This document shows, in pieces, positions 1 to 8,799 of a stretch of 64,000 nucleotides of DNA. The stretch's first letter is position 1. Each line of letters opens with the position of its first letter. The notes below the pieces were generated by a model. The model was not told where the DNA came from. It did not search any database and saw only the letters and a list, made by a program, of their open reading frames with translations. Made by a program: the position numbers and the translations under genes. Origin of the DNA: Thalassotalea piscium (GTDB taxonomy: Bacteria; Pseudomonadota; Gammaproteobacteria; Enterobacterales; Alteromonadaceae); NCBI RefSeq assembly GCF_030295935.1, contig NZ_AP027362.1, positions 248,001 through 312,000 of the forward strand, read 5' to 3'.

Positions 1-462
1 GACTTATATTATCGTGTGAGTGAAATAACCCTAAATATTCCTCCATTAAGAGACCGAGACGAAGACGTACTTATTTTAGCGCAGTATTTCTTACAGCGTT
101 ACGCGCTCGACTATAAACGCAATATTAAAGGTTTCTCAGACGATGCACTTAGTGCAATAAAAAGTCATCGTTGGCCAGGTAATATTCGTGAATTACAAAA
201 CAAAGTTAAAAGCTCGGTAATAATGGCACCTGGCACACAAGTAAACGCAATAGATCTAGGCTTTTTTGATCATGTAGACCAAGGCATAGAGTTGTCATTA
301 AACCTACGACAAGTTCGAGAAGAAGCTGAAACAATTGCAATTCAAAAAGCGTATGCGCTATCTGAAGGAAACATGTCAAAAGCGGCAGAGTTGTTAGGTG
401 TAGCAAGACCAACCTTGTATTCATTAATTGAAAAATATGGCTTACCAATAAATATAGAATAA
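1..462 (+). CDS. prsR: PrsR-type sigma-54-dependent response regulator, C-terminal part (5' end outside window)
   Basis: The reading frame is open from base 1, so this is the last 153 codons of a longer gene. It starts in the end of a sigma-54 AAA+ activator domain (DLYYRVSEI, then the PPLRDRDED segment and the PGNIREL motif near residue 60). It finishes with a Fis-type helix-turn-helix (NMSKAAELLGVARPTLY, about residues 124-140). The AAA+ domain would remodel RNA polymerase-RpoN, and the HTH binds upstream activator DNA. Together with the XrtA-type export genes that follow, the best match is the PEP-CTERM-box response regulator family (TIGR02915, PrsR), normally paired with the PrsK histidine kinase, which would lie outside the window. 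A sigma-54 promoter upstream of the PEP-CTERM gene at 43.4 kb supports this role. The receiver domain cannot be seen. Confidence 0.85.
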   Translation, partial: DLYYRVSEITLNIPPLRDRDEDVLILAQYFLQRYALDYKRNIKGFSDDALSAIKSHRWPGNIRELQNKVKSSVIMAPGTQVNAIDLGFFDHVDQGIELSLNLRQVREEAETIAIQKAYALSEGNMSKAAELLGVARPTLYSLIEKYGLPINIE

Positions 463-470
463 CGTTTTTT

Positions 471-1323
471 GACGGCCTAAAGGCCGACCTACATTGGTGT
501 GGGAAGTATTGTGTATTTTTTGTAGGTTGGGCTTCAGCCCATCAATTTTTTTGACGGCCTAAAGGCCGACCTACATTGGTGTTGAGAAGTTGTTTTGTAG
601 GTTGGCTTTGCCGCCATGGACGGCGGTAGTAGGGTAATGCAGGAGCAATTACCGATAAGCCCATCAATTTTTTTGACGGCCTAAAGGCCGACCTACAGGG
701 TGTTGAGATATATTATGCGATGTTTGTAGGTTAGGCCGTATATTTGTCATGTTTTTGTAGGTTGGGCTTCAGCCCATCAAAAATATTCGAATAATATTGC
801 CATTGACGGCCTAAAGGCCGACCTACATTGGTGTGGAGAAGTATTGTGTATCTTTTGTAGGTTGGCTTTGCCGCCATGGATGGCGGTAGTAGGGTAATGC
901 AGGAGCAATTACCGATAAGCCCATCAATTTTTTTGACGGCCTAAAGGCCGACCTACAGGGTGTTGAGATATATTATGCGATGTTTGTAGGTTAGGCCGTA
1001 TATTTGTCATGTTTTTGTAGGTTGGGCTTCAGCCCATCAAAAATATTCGAATAATATTGCCATTGACGGCCTAAAGGCCGACCTACATTGGTGTTGAGAA
1101 GTTGTTTTGTAGGTTGGCTTTGCCGCCATGGACGGCGGTAGTAGGGTAATGCAGGAGCAATTACCGATAAGCCCATCAATTTTTTCGACGGCCTAAAGGC
1201 CGACCTACAGGGTGTGGAGATATATTATGCGATGTTTGTAGGTTAGGCCGTATATTTGTCATGTTTTTGTAGGTTGGGCTTCAGCCCATCAATTCTTTTG
1301 ACGGCCTAAAGGCCGACCTACAG
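471..1323. repeat. REP-like palindromic repeat array (left array)
   Basis: The whole interval between prsR and the ATPase gene is made of inverted palindromic units. Eight copies of GACGGCCTAAAGGCCGACC followed by TACA (near 471, 553, 674, 804, 934, 1064, 1187 and 1299) alternate with TGTAGGTTGGGCTTCAGCCC units in the opposite orientation. Three copies of a longer variant with two extra hairpins lie at 596-666, 856-926 and 1108-1178. A block of about 260 bp is itself tandemly repeated, including a degenerate TGTAGGTTAGGCCGTATATT unit. Head sequence and stems match the array around the RAYT gene at 46.2 kb, so these are probably REPs mobilised by that enzyme. The two genes flanking the array converge, so it may also act as a terminator. 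Confidence 0.9.
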
Positions 1324-1324
1324 G

Positions 1325-2353
1325 TTATTCTGGATCTATATTGTGCTCTGCATAAAGGCGGCTTTTATGTTTAAGCAATTTATCTACATAACGGGCCATT
1401 TTTACTTTTTGCTTAATCGTGGTTTCTAAAATTTCTTCAACTTCACGTAACACATCTTTAATGTTTTGAACATTTTCAGCTGAATTAACTACAACCTGAG
1501 TGGGTTCGTTATTTTCTAGCGTAGCATTGTTTAATGAGCCTGTTAGTTCAACTTCCATTTCTTCGGCAACACTTAAAATAGCATCAAGCGTTATTTGCTC
1601 TAGCTCCTCTAAAAAGCCGAATAATAAAATGCGATCAACAAAAATATTAATTTTACGCGGCACACCTAGTGTTTTTTCATGAATAATTTCAAAAGCATCT
1701 TCAGAAAATAAACTGTCTTTAATACAGCCAGCTTGGTTCAGGCGGTAATTAATATACTCTTTAACTTCTTCAACTGAAAGCGGCTTTAGATGAGCTGAAG
1801 CAATAATACGTTGACGAAATTGCTCCATATCAGGTGCTTGAATAATGGGTTTAAGCTCTTCTTGGCCTAATAAAAAACTTTGAATCAACGGTTTATTATC
1901 TAATTGAAAATTAGACAACATTCTTAATTCTTCAACGGTTTCAGCAGGTAAATTTTGGGCTTCGTCTACAATCAGCAGTGCGCGCTTACCTTGCTTATGC
2001 AGCGAAATTAAAAACTCTTCAATTGCTTGCAGTAAATCAGCTTTACTATCGCCATTGGTCTTAATTTTAAATTCTGAAGCAACTAAAGCTAAAAGCTCTT
2101 GAGGGTTTAATTTAGTAGTAACTAACTGCGCTGCAACAATGCTGTTGTCGGCAATATTATTAAGTAAATTTCTGGCGATAGTGGTTTTTCCCGTGCCGAT
2201 AGGGCCGGTCACCACAATAAAACCTTCACCTTGGTCTAAACCATACTGCAAATAAGACATTGCACGTTGATGGTGATTAGAAGCAAAAAAGAAACGAGGA
2301 TCAGGGCTTAATTGAAATGGCTTTTCCTTAAAACCATAATAACTTTCATACAT
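1325..2353 (-). CDS. XrtA/PEP-CTERM-locus ExeA-like AAA+ ATPase
   Basis: A 342-residue cytoplasmic P-loop ATPase. Walker A is GPIGTGKT at residues 50-57 and Walker B is ALLIVDEAQ at 125-133. An AAA lid follows with KPLSVEEVKEYI and GVPRKINIF, typical of the ExeA/GspA family, and the C-terminal 90 residues are charged and coiled-coil-like. The N-terminus (MYESYYGFKEKPF) is the usual start of this family, so the annotated start is secure. In exosortase A loci this is the 'putative secretion ATPase' (TIGR03015). It is the last gene of a minus-strand run with the beta-barrel and tyrosine kinase genes, 4 bp after the beta-barrel stop. Its role is inferred as energising or organising polysaccharide export; no substrate is known. 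Confidence 0.88.
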   Translation of the reverse strand: MYESYYGFKEKPFQLSPDPRFFFASNHHQRAMSYLQYGLDQGEGFIVVTGPIGTGKTTIARNLLNNIADNSIVAAQLVTTKLNPQELLALVASEFKIKTNGDSKADLLQAIEEFLISLHKQGKRALLIVDEAQNLPAETVEELRMLSNFQLDNKPLIQSFLLGQEELKPIIQAPDMEQFRQRIIASAHLKPLSVEEVKEYINYRLNQAGCIKDSLFSEDAFEIIHEKTLGVPRKINIFVDRILLFGFLEELEQITLDAILSVAEEMEVELTGSLNNATLENNEPTQVVVNSAENVQNIKDVLREVEEILETTIKQKVKMARYVDKLLKHKSRLYAEHNIDPE

Positions 2354-2357
2354 CTAG

Positions 2358-3953
2358 TTAAAATCCTTTGGTTACTTTAAATGAAATGCGGTTTTCGTCA
2401 TAGTTTAGGTATAACAGTTCTGACTCTCTATTTAAGCTACTGATACTGAAGGTTGAGGTTAAGCTATTATTAAGCTTACGGTCATAATTAATAGACGCTT
2501 GGCGATAGCGATTAAAGCGATCTTCGGTAGTATTAGAGTCAAACTCTTGCTCTCTATAACTTAATAACAATTTAAGCGTTGATTTAGGACTAAGTTCGCG
2601 GCTAAAGCTGAAACTAGCAGCTTTGTTAGTGTTTACTAGTTTAGATTCTAAATTCTCTTGTTCAAAACCATTAATGCCAAGGGTAAAGGTCGTTCTAGGC
2701 AACGCTAGGGTGCTAGTCCAATTTAAGCTTTTATTTAAAGAGAGTCCGTAATCTTCAACGAGCTCAAAATCATAAACAGGCACAGTAAATATGTCAGTAA
2801 CATCAACAATTTGATCATTGCTTAAATAGCAATTCGCCAAATCGTCAACTACGTTTGAAGGGCATAAATAAACCCCTTGAAGCACCGCTTCAAAGTTATT
2901 ACGTGTAAAAGTTTGTACCGCTTCATTATATGAAATGGTATTCGTTAAGCGCTTGTTTTCGTGTGTTAACGACAATTGATAACTGTCGCCATAAAAGCGT
3001 TGCGAATAACTTGCCGATAACTTAGTGCGTTGGGTAGGTTGCCAGCCGATAGAATAGTCTAAATAATTGTCTTGTACCTCACCATCGATAGTTAGCTTGT
3101 CACCAATAGGTTTATTGTAAGACAAGTCTACAAACAAACGCGGTGTAACCAACCAGCGTACACCTAAACCAACAGAATTTGACTCAAGCGAACGTTGCCC
3201 TTGAATGGCACCTTCATTATCTTCATCGTAATAACGAATAAACGGGTTAAAGCCAACACCCGATATCCAGCCAAGCTTTATTTCTGAGCGGTAAAGCGTA
3301 CTCTCACGATTATTGTTTTCTAAATCTTGATAAGAGCCAGATACTTCCCAAAAAACGTGCCTTGCACTTTTACCATTGTTAGAGCTTAAAGATGCAACAA
3401 CACCTTCTCGGTCACCAATATTATCTTCACTTTCAGTAATTTGATATTGAACCGAGCTGTTAATAGTAAAGTCGCTGTTAACAACATTATAAGCTAAACC
3501 AGAGCTGTAGTTTTCAATTTGAACAGTGTTACCGCTTACAATATCGGCAAGGCCATTTCGCGCTGAATTACGGCTCTGATTACTAATAGCAGCACTTGCA
3601 GTAAAAGTTATGCCGTTTGGCCACAGCATATAACTAAGCTGGCTGTTTAAGGTATGAAAATCATCATCAATATCATGATCATGGCTGTACATAGCATAGG
3701 TGCTAGTAGAGCTTAAATCGAATGCTAAATATTGTGCTTTATAATTGGTGTTTAACGCTAAACCAACTTGGCTAACTAAGCTGTTTATCTCGTTAGACTT
3801 AGTTAACTTTACATTGTCGGTATAAATTTCATCAACAAAAAGCTCAGGCGAAAATTCCCATTCACCTGCTGTGCTTATTTGCGGTAATAAGCATAAGAGC
3901 GAAAAAACCGATAAAGATTTAATTCGCGCCATATCCATAGCCATAGTAGCCAT
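2358..3953 (-). CDS. XrtA/PEP-CTERM-associated outer-membrane beta-barrel protein
   Basis: About 531 residues with an N-terminal signal peptide (hydrophobic SVFSLLCLLPQISTA, then GEWEFSPEL). The mature part is rich in alternating aromatic/polar beta strands (for example SISYNEAV, LSYREQEFD, YRQASINYD) and ends in a terminal aromatic, VTKGF, as outer-membrane barrels do. It fits the PEP-CTERM-associated barrel family TIGR03016, probably part of the export path for the polysaccharide. A longer frame runs to 3989, but an AGGG Shine-Dalgarno sits 6 nt before the ATG at 3953, so that start is preferred. This start lies inside the 3' end of the tyrosine kinase gene (overlap 35 bp), which implies translational coupling. 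ATGs at 3944, 3938 and 3932 are also possible. Confidence 0.8.
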   Translation of the reverse strand: MATMAMDMARIKSLSVFSLLCLLPQISTAGEWEFSPELFVDEIYTDNVKLTKSNEINSLVSQVGLALNTNYKAQYLAFDLSSTSTYAMYSHDHDIDDDFHTLNSQLSYMLWPNGITFTASAAISNQSRNSARNGLADIVSGNTVQIENYSSGLAYNVVNSDFTINSSVQYQITESEDNIGDREGVVASLSSNNGKSARHVFWEVSGSYQDLENNNRESTLYRSEIKLGWISGVGFNPFIRYYDEDNEGAIQGQRSLESNSVGLGVRWLVTPRLFVDLSYNKPIGDKLTIDGEVQDNYLDYSIGWQPTQRTKLSASYSQRFYGDSYQLSLTHENKRLTNTISYNEAVQTFTRNNFEAVLQGVYLCPSNVVDDLANCYLSNDQIVDVTDIFTVPVYDFELVEDYGLSLNKSLNWTSTLALPRTTFTLGINGFEQENLESKLVNTNKAASFSFSRELSPKSTLKLLLSYREQEFDSNTTEDRFNRYRQASINYDRKLNNSLTSTFSISSLNRESELLYLNYDENRISFKVTKGF

Positions 3954-4848
3954 ACATATCCCTATGAGATCTAATTGCTTTATTAACAACCAAACCTAAA
4001 GCAAGATCTTCACTAAGGTTTTCAGTTGCTTTTTGAATATCGGCAAGTTGTGTTTTTGACTCTTCCACCACCAAAATAGCTTGCCCCATAAAGCTAGACA
4101 ATACTAAGGTTTCAGAAACACCAATTAACGGTGGGCAATCAAAAATAACAACTCGGTCAGGGTAGCGTTGCGCTAGTTCTTCAGCTAAGGCTACCATTTT
4201 ATCACTCGCTAATAACTCGTTCGATAAATGATGCGGCTTGCCAGCAGGTATTACCTTAAGTTTATCAATATTACTATTGTAAATTGATTCACCAATGTCT
4301 TTGTTTTCACCTAAAAGGTATTCAATCAACCCTGGCATTTCATCAAGACCAAGTTCTCTATTAATACTTGGTCTTAACACATCGGCATCTATTAATAGCA
4401 CGGTTTTATCTTGCTCTAAGGCAATACTCAAGGCTAAATTAATTGAAACAAAGGTTTTACCTTCATTTGGCTTAGAGCTACTTACCATAATAAGGTTAGG
4501 GTGCTTTAATGTTTTTGCTGCAGCGCCAAAGGCATTGGTTAATAACTTACGCTTAATTTGGCGAAACTCATCTTTAATACTTTTACGAGAACCGTTGTCT
4601 ACCAAGTAACCTCTTTTTTCAAGGTCGTCTTTATCAATGGTAATAACGTTATCGTTAGTATAAGCGGTGGTAGAAGCTACATGCTCTGGTGTAACTTGTT
4701 TCGCCTGTATAGCCTCGGCCTTTACATCGGCAGTAACATTGGCATTAACTTCTGCAGTGTTAATAGCTTTTTCTAAAGTACCGCTTTCTGTTGTAGCGTT
4801 GTTTGCTTTGTCTCTTTGCTTTTGTAGCGCTTTTTCAATTGTACTCAT
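3919..4848 (-). CDS. XrtA-associated tyrosine autokinase (BY-kinase)
   Basis: 309 residues, soluble, without the Wzz-like membrane part that is fused in some BY-kinases. Walker A is SSSKPNEGKT (123-132), Walker A' LLIDADVLRP (151-160) and Walker B VVIFDCPP (233-240). The C-terminus carries the phosphorylated tyrosine cluster: Tyr299, 301, 302, 304 and 306 in MYGYYGYGYG. This is the layout of the exopolysaccharide/PEP-CTERM tyrosine autokinase (TIGR03018), which cycles phosphorylation to control chain length together with the Wzz-like partner. That partner is encoded just upstream in the transcript, 3 bp away (4852-6441). The first 75 residues are low-complexity linker. The stop overlaps the next gene's start. 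Confidence 0.92.
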   Translation of the reverse strand: MSTIEKALQKQRDKANNATTESGTLEKAINTAEVNANVTADVKAEAIQAKQVTPEHVASTTAYTNDNVITIDKDDLEKRGYLVDNGSRKSIKDEFRQIKRKLLTNAFGAAAKTLKHPNLIMVSSSKPNEGKTFVSINLALSIALEQDKTVLLIDADVLRPSINRELGLDEMPGLIEYLLGENKDIGESIYNSNIDKLKVIPAGKPHHLSNELLASDKMVALAEELAQRYPDRVVIFDCPPLIGVSETLVLSSFMGQAILVVEESKTQLADIQKATENLSEDLALGLVVNKAIRSHRDMYGYYGYGYGAN

Positions 4849-4851
4849 CAG

Positions 4852-6441
4852 TTACATTACCTTCCTAACAAGCGCTTGAATGGCATCTGGAAAAGAAAAA
4901 TATACCACTAACGCGAATAATATTGATAACAATAACATGTTAGACAGAATAAATATCTGTGTTTTTCGTCGATGCCATTTTTGTAAACCTAAGTTCTCAG
5001 TTGCTGAAACAACACCAAAAACAGGAATGCCAGTAACTTGAGATACTTGTCGGCCTGAGGTTACAACAGGGCTAATTTGGCTTACAAAAAGTGATAACCC
5101 AGTACCCACACCTACACCAGCAATTAACACAGCAATAAAAAATAATATTCTTTTCGGACCTGAAGGCTCAGTAGGTGCTTTTGGCGGATCAATAATTCTA
5201 AAGTTAATTTTGTTAGTAGACTCGTCTGCTTGTTTGGCTATTTGCGCAGTTTCTTTACGCGACAACAATTGCTCGTACTGGTCTTTAGTAATGCCATAAT
5301 CACGATTAAGCGCGGTTAATTCGGCTTCAATTTCTGGTAAAATATGAATTTTACTTTCAAGCTCAGTTACCTGTTGCTGATAGCTATTAGCACGTACTGT
5401 TGCAGAAGCTATTAAATTCTCAAGTTGGTTTATTTGAATCATTATCCCCTGAGTAACAGGATTTTGAGAAAGGTTATAACTACCACCTTCGCTTGACTCT
5501 GAATTTAAAAAATCTTCTATTTCTTTTTCACGTTGCTTAGACAGCATCGCCAAACGATTTTTTACTTCAACCACATCAGGGTGCTTTTCAGTGTAACGTA
5601 ATAATAAGTTGTCTAGTGCGGTTTCAAGCTCTTCAATTCTAGAGTCATAAGTGGTTTGAATGGTATTTTCACCTACAATATTATTGTTAGCTTGGTTAGC
5701 GTCATCACCTTTTTTCGGGAGCTGGGCGCGAGCCGACTCTAGTTGAGTTTTAGTTTCGAGAATCATCAACTCAATCGACTTTAATTGCTCTTTGGCCGCA
5801 GTTAGCTTTTGATAATAACCGCCGTATTGATTAGGCAGTACATCGCTATATTTTTGTTTAAAGTCAGTCAGTTTAGCTTCAGAAGTAGCTAAGCGGTTTT
5901 CATACTCTTTAATTTGCGAGTCTAAAAAACGTTGTGCAGAGTCAGAGTCACTGCGGCTTTCGCCTAACATGCTTTCAATAAATACAGTTAATACCGATTG
6001 CACAACATTTTTAGCGGTTTCAGGGTTTTGATGCTCATAGGTAATTCTAAAGATATTTTGCTGACGGCCACCTGTTTTTTTAATAATAATATCTTCTTTA
6101 AGACTCTTTATAAGCTCTTCATACTCTAAAGGCGTTCTAGCTGAAACATCTAAGTCAGTCATCCTTGAAATACGCTCAAGATTGTCGCGACTTAGTAATG
6201 TTCTTACCATTAGCTCAATTTGTTTTTCAGTATCGGTTGAAACCGTAATACCTTTTAATAACGGCCCTAAAATAGACTGTGTATCAGCAAAAACGGTAGC
6301 TTCCGACTCATAAACATCATCAAGTTGCGCTACTACTAACCACCCAATTGGACAAATTAGCCACGTTGCTATTATTAAATAGCGACGTTTAATCCAAACT
6401 CCTTTTAGGTAATCTACTACCTGTTCAATTATTTCTTGCAT
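4852..6441 (-). CDS. Polysaccharide chain-length determinant (Wzz/GNVR family), XrtA locus
   Basis: 529 residues. A first membrane segment near residues 20-42 (LIIATWLICPIGWLVVAQL) is followed by the Wzz domain. A long periplasmic coiled-coil region runs to about residue 410, including GITKDQYEQLLSRKETAQIA and a proline-rich PPKAPTEPSGPKR just before the next membrane segment near 425-450. A further hydrophobic stretch lies near the C-terminus (FILSNMLLLSILFALVVYF). This is the architecture of the PEP-CTERM-locus chain-length protein (TIGR03007). It sets polymer length and recruits the tyrosine autokinase. The gene lies between the Wza-like lipoprotein (47 bp upstream) and the kinase (3 bp downstream). 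Confidence 0.9.
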   Translation of the reverse strand: MQEIIEQVVDYLKGVWIKRRYLIIATWLICPIGWLVVAQLDDVYESEATVFADTQSILGPLLKGITVSTDTEKQIELMVRTLLSRDNLERISRMTDLDVSARTPLEYEELIKSLKEDIIIKKTGGRQQNIFRITYEHQNPETAKNVVQSVLTVFIESMLGESRSDSDSAQRFLDSQIKEYENRLATSEAKLTDFKQKYSDVLPNQYGGYYQKLTAAKEQLKSIELMILETKTQLESARAQLPKKGDDANQANNNIVGENTIQTTYDSRIEELETALDNLLLRYTEKHPDVVEVKNRLAMLSKQREKEIEDFLNSESSEGGSYNLSQNPVTQGIMIQINQLENLIASATVRANSYQQQVTELESKIHILPEIEAELTALNRDYGITKDQYEQLLSRKETAQIAKQADESTNKINFRIIDPPKAPTEPSGPKRILFFIAVLIAGVGVGTGLSLFVSQISPVVTSGRQVSQVTGIPVFGVVSATENLGLQKWHRRKTQIFILSNMLLLSILFALVVYFSFPDAIQALVRKVM

Positions 6442-6488
6442 TCCTGACCTCTGTTGCAGGGGATAACTAACTTATAAACAACTATTAA

Positions 6489-7124
6489 TTAAAACCATGT
6501 CTCAGGTATTACAATAATATCGCCAGGCAGTACATCAACGTTTGCTGATATTTCACCATTTTTTAGTAAGTCTTCAATGTAAATGTCGTATTGCTTTTGG
6601 GTGCCATTTTCAATACGTACTAGTTTTGCATCGTTACCGTCGGCAAACTCAGTTAATCCGCCAACACTTATCATTACATCAAGCAATGTCATATTTTGTA
6701 CGTAGCTAATTGACTGGGGCTGAGCTGCTTCACCAATAACACGAACTTGCTCACTAAACGGGCCAACAAAATTATTAACGGTAACCGTTACTACCGGCTC
6801 TCTTAAATAGGTGCCAAGAATTTTTTCAATTTCGCGGGCAAGCTCTGTAGGTGTTTTGCCTGAAACAGGAATATCTTCAACTAACGAAGTGGTAATCATA
6901 CCGTCTGGACGAACAACAAAAGTGCCAGAAACTTCAGGGTTACGCCAAACAAAAATATTTACAGCATCGCCTGCGCCAATTAAGTATTTGTAAGAGCTAA
7001 CATCTACAGTAGTTGACTGATGCAAAGATGCTGGGGGAAGGGTATTAGTACTACACCCTACCAAAATATAGCCAATAACTAAAATTGTTAACGCTTTCAG
7101 CTTGTTAATCATACTAATTTCCAT
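6489..7124 (-). CDS. Polysaccharide export lipoprotein (Wza/EpsD-like), XrtA locus
   Basis: 211 residues. A lipoprotein signal ends in VGCS with the lipid-accepting Cys at residue 24. It is followed by the polysaccharide-export (Poly_export) domain starting at YLIGAGDAVNIFVWRNPEVSG and SLBB-like beta-grasp segments (VRVIGEAAQPQSISYVQNMTLLDVMISVGG). It ends with DVLPGDIIVIPETWF, typical of short XrtA-locus exporters (TIGR03027). An AAGG lies 8 nt before the ATG at 7124. A second ATG at 7112 with GGAA upstream gives a tidier signal peptide, so the start is ambiguous by four codons. This is the first gene of the minus-strand export operon and is divergent from the sugar transferase. Confidence 0.9.
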   Translation of the reverse strand: MEISMINKLKALTILVIGYILVGCSTNTLPPASLHQSTTVDVSSYKYLIGAGDAVNIFVWRNPEVSGTFVVRPDGMITTSLVEDIPVSGKTPTELAREIEKILGTYLREPVVTVTVNNFVGPFSEQVRVIGEAAQPQSISYVQNMTLLDVMISVGGLTEFADGNDAKLVRIENGTQKQYDIYIEDLLKNGEISANVDVLPGDIIVIPETWF

Positions 7125-7170
7125 GGTGGTGACCTTCTTTATTACGACGGTTTTTTATTAAGCTACCAGA

Positions 7171-7189
7171 TTGTAAGTGATTTTTACAA
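7171..7189. promoter_or_regulatory. Short inverted repeat TTGTAA-N7-TTACAA in divergent promoter region
   Basis: Perfect 6-bp arms with a 7-nt spacer lie 47 bp before the export operon start, in the 224-bp intergenic region between two divergent operons. It could be an operator, but no factor is recognisable from the sequence. Confidence 0.25.
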
Positions 7190-7230
7190 TTGATGCACAT
7201 TATTTCATATCTACAAAAATGATGTTAAAC

Positions 7231-7261
7231 TTGCTAGCATAAGATTACACTTCTTTATAAT
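7231..7261 (+). promoter_or_regulatory. Possible sigma-70 promoter for the EPS biosynthesis operon
   Basis: A perfect TATAAT at 7256-7261 has TTGCTA 19 bp upstream (7231-7236). The spacer is long, so this is a weak prediction. No sigma-54 -24/-12 pair was found in this divergent region. Confidence 0.3.
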
Positions 7262-7348
7262 GAAAGCATCTGCTATTTTTAGCACTTTCACAATTTAATA
7301 TTCGCTAATAATTAGCAAAATAAAATTTCAGGGATAGCTGCCTTATTT

Positions 7349-8752
7349 ATGTCTAGTTCAAAGTTTAGAGATCTATCGTCAGGTAGTAAATATCTGGTAT
7401 TAGTTGAGTTAGTGTTTTTTGCTAGTGCCTTATTGCTCACCGTTTATTTAAATAAATTTTTTCTTTTTGTAGAGCCAATTGAGCTGGCAGGCAACTTTAT
7501 TTTTATTTATGCCGTTGTTTATGCCTTTATTATTCAACTTTCATCGTTAGCACTTGGGCTTTATAACTCTAAATTACGTGAAAGTTTTCGTGGTATTGTT
7601 AGGCGTTTATTGGTGTCGGTTGCTATTGGTTTTTTTATCGCCACTATTGTTAATCCCTTTTTTGGTGAAAATTCGTTACCAATCGAATTACTCGCACTAG
7701 CATCAGTAACCACCTTAATTATTGCCTCTATTTTTCGTTACTTTATTTATAAAGTAGACTTTTTTGGTTTAAATAAACGTACTGTACTGGTATTAGGGGC
7801 AGGACAACGCGCCTCTATAATTGAAAGAAGAATGCGCCGCGACGTAGACCGACAAGGCTTTACCATGCATGGTTTTGTTGTTATGGAAGGTGACGGCGAA
7901 GGCGGTATAGTTAACGAAAATAGAATAACACTCGACACCTCATTAGTAACCTATGCCTTAGAGCACGACATTGACGAAATAGTGGTAGCGAGCGACGAAC
8001 GCCGAAATAACTTACCAGTAGATGAACTTTTTGCTTGTAAAATTCGAGGGGTAGAAATTACCGAAATTCTCGACTTTATTGAACGTGAAACTGGTCAAAT
8101 TGCCGTTAACTTAATTTACCCAAGCTGGGTAATCTATTCCAACGGTTTTGCATCGGCAAACCATTTACGCAATACCCTTGATTGGGTGTTTAATGCCAGT
8201 ATTGCTTTTGTTTTATTTCTGGTAGCGTGGCCAATAATGCTAATTACCGCCATTCTTATTAAGCTCGACGAGGGGATGAACGCTCCTGTATTTTATTATC
8301 AAGAGCGAGTGGGCCTAGACGGACAAGCCTTTAATATTATGAAATTTCGTAGTATGCGCATCGACGCAGAAAAAAATGGCGCACAAATGGCCTCTGAAAA
8401 CGATGACCGCACCACCAAAATAGGCAAGTTTATTCGTAAGTATCGAGTAGACGAATTACCGCAAATATATAACGTAATGCGTGGCGACATGGGTTTTGTT
8501 GGCCCACGCCCTGAACGCCCTGAGTTTGTGCAACAGTTAATCAAAAACATTCCATATTACAACGAGCGCCATAACGTAAAACCAGGGCTAACCGGTTGGG
8601 CGCAATTAAAATATCCTTATGGTGCTACTGAAGAAGACTCGTTAGAAAAACTTAAGTACGACCTGTACTACATTAAGCACCGAAGCTTTATGTTAGATTT
8701 ATTGATCTTAATAAGAACCGTTGAAATTGTATTATTTGGTAAGGGCCGTTAA
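7349..8752 (+). CDS. Initiating sugar-phosphate transferase (polyprenyl glycosylphosphotransferase), XrtA locus
   Basis: 467 residues. The N-terminal half has about four membrane helices, then a Rossmann-like CoA-binding segment (TVLVLGAGQRAS, near residue 150). A fifth helix (SIAFVLFLVAWPIMLITAILI) leads into the catalytic bacterial sugar transferase domain: YYQERVGLDGQAFNIMKFRSM, then DELPQIYNVMRGDMGFVGPRPERP. It transfers a sugar-1-phosphate from a nucleotide sugar to undecaprenyl phosphate at the inner membrane, the first step of repeat-unit assembly. The family is the PEP-CTERM-associated sugar transferase (TIGR03013/TIGR03025). It is the first gene of the plus-strand block. The only purine-rich element (AGGGAT) is about 15 nt from the ATG, so the start is slightly uncertain. 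Confidence 0.9.
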   Translation: MSSSKFRDLSSGSKYLVLVELVFFASALLLTVYLNKFFLFVEPIELAGNFIFIYAVVYAFIIQLSSLALGLYNSKLRESFRGIVRRLLVSVAIGFFIATIVNPFFGENSLPIELLALASVTTLIIASIFRYFIYKVDFFGLNKRTVLVLGAGQRASIIERRMRRDVDRQGFTMHGFVVMEGDGEGGIVNENRITLDTSLVTYALEHDIDEIVVASDERRNNLPVDELFACKIRGVEITEILDFIERETGQIAVNLIYPSWVIYSNGFASANHLRNTLDWVFNASIAFVLFLVAWPIMLITAILIKLDEGMNAPVFYYQERVGLDGQAFNIMKFRSMRIDAEKNGAQMASENDDRTTKIGKFIRKYRVDELPQIYNVMRGDMGFVGPRPERPEFVQQLIKNIPYYNERHNVKPGLTGWAQLKYPYGATEEDSLEKLKYDLYYIKHRSFMLDLLILIRTVEIVLFGKGR

Positions 8753-8799
8753 CCCTAACCATACGAGTAACCACTTAGTCAGTTTAAAAGGAAATAACA

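Noticed and set aside
991-1179. Open frame of 62 codons within the left REP array (and the similar one at 46045-46248)
   Set aside because: Both translate the composite REP itself (MMGLSVIAPALPYYR); two unrelated loci give the same peptide only because the repeat is the same.
7125-7348. Sigma-54 promoter for the export or biosynthesis operon
   Set aside because: Neither strand of the divergent region contains GG and GC with 10-nt spacing in a suitable context.
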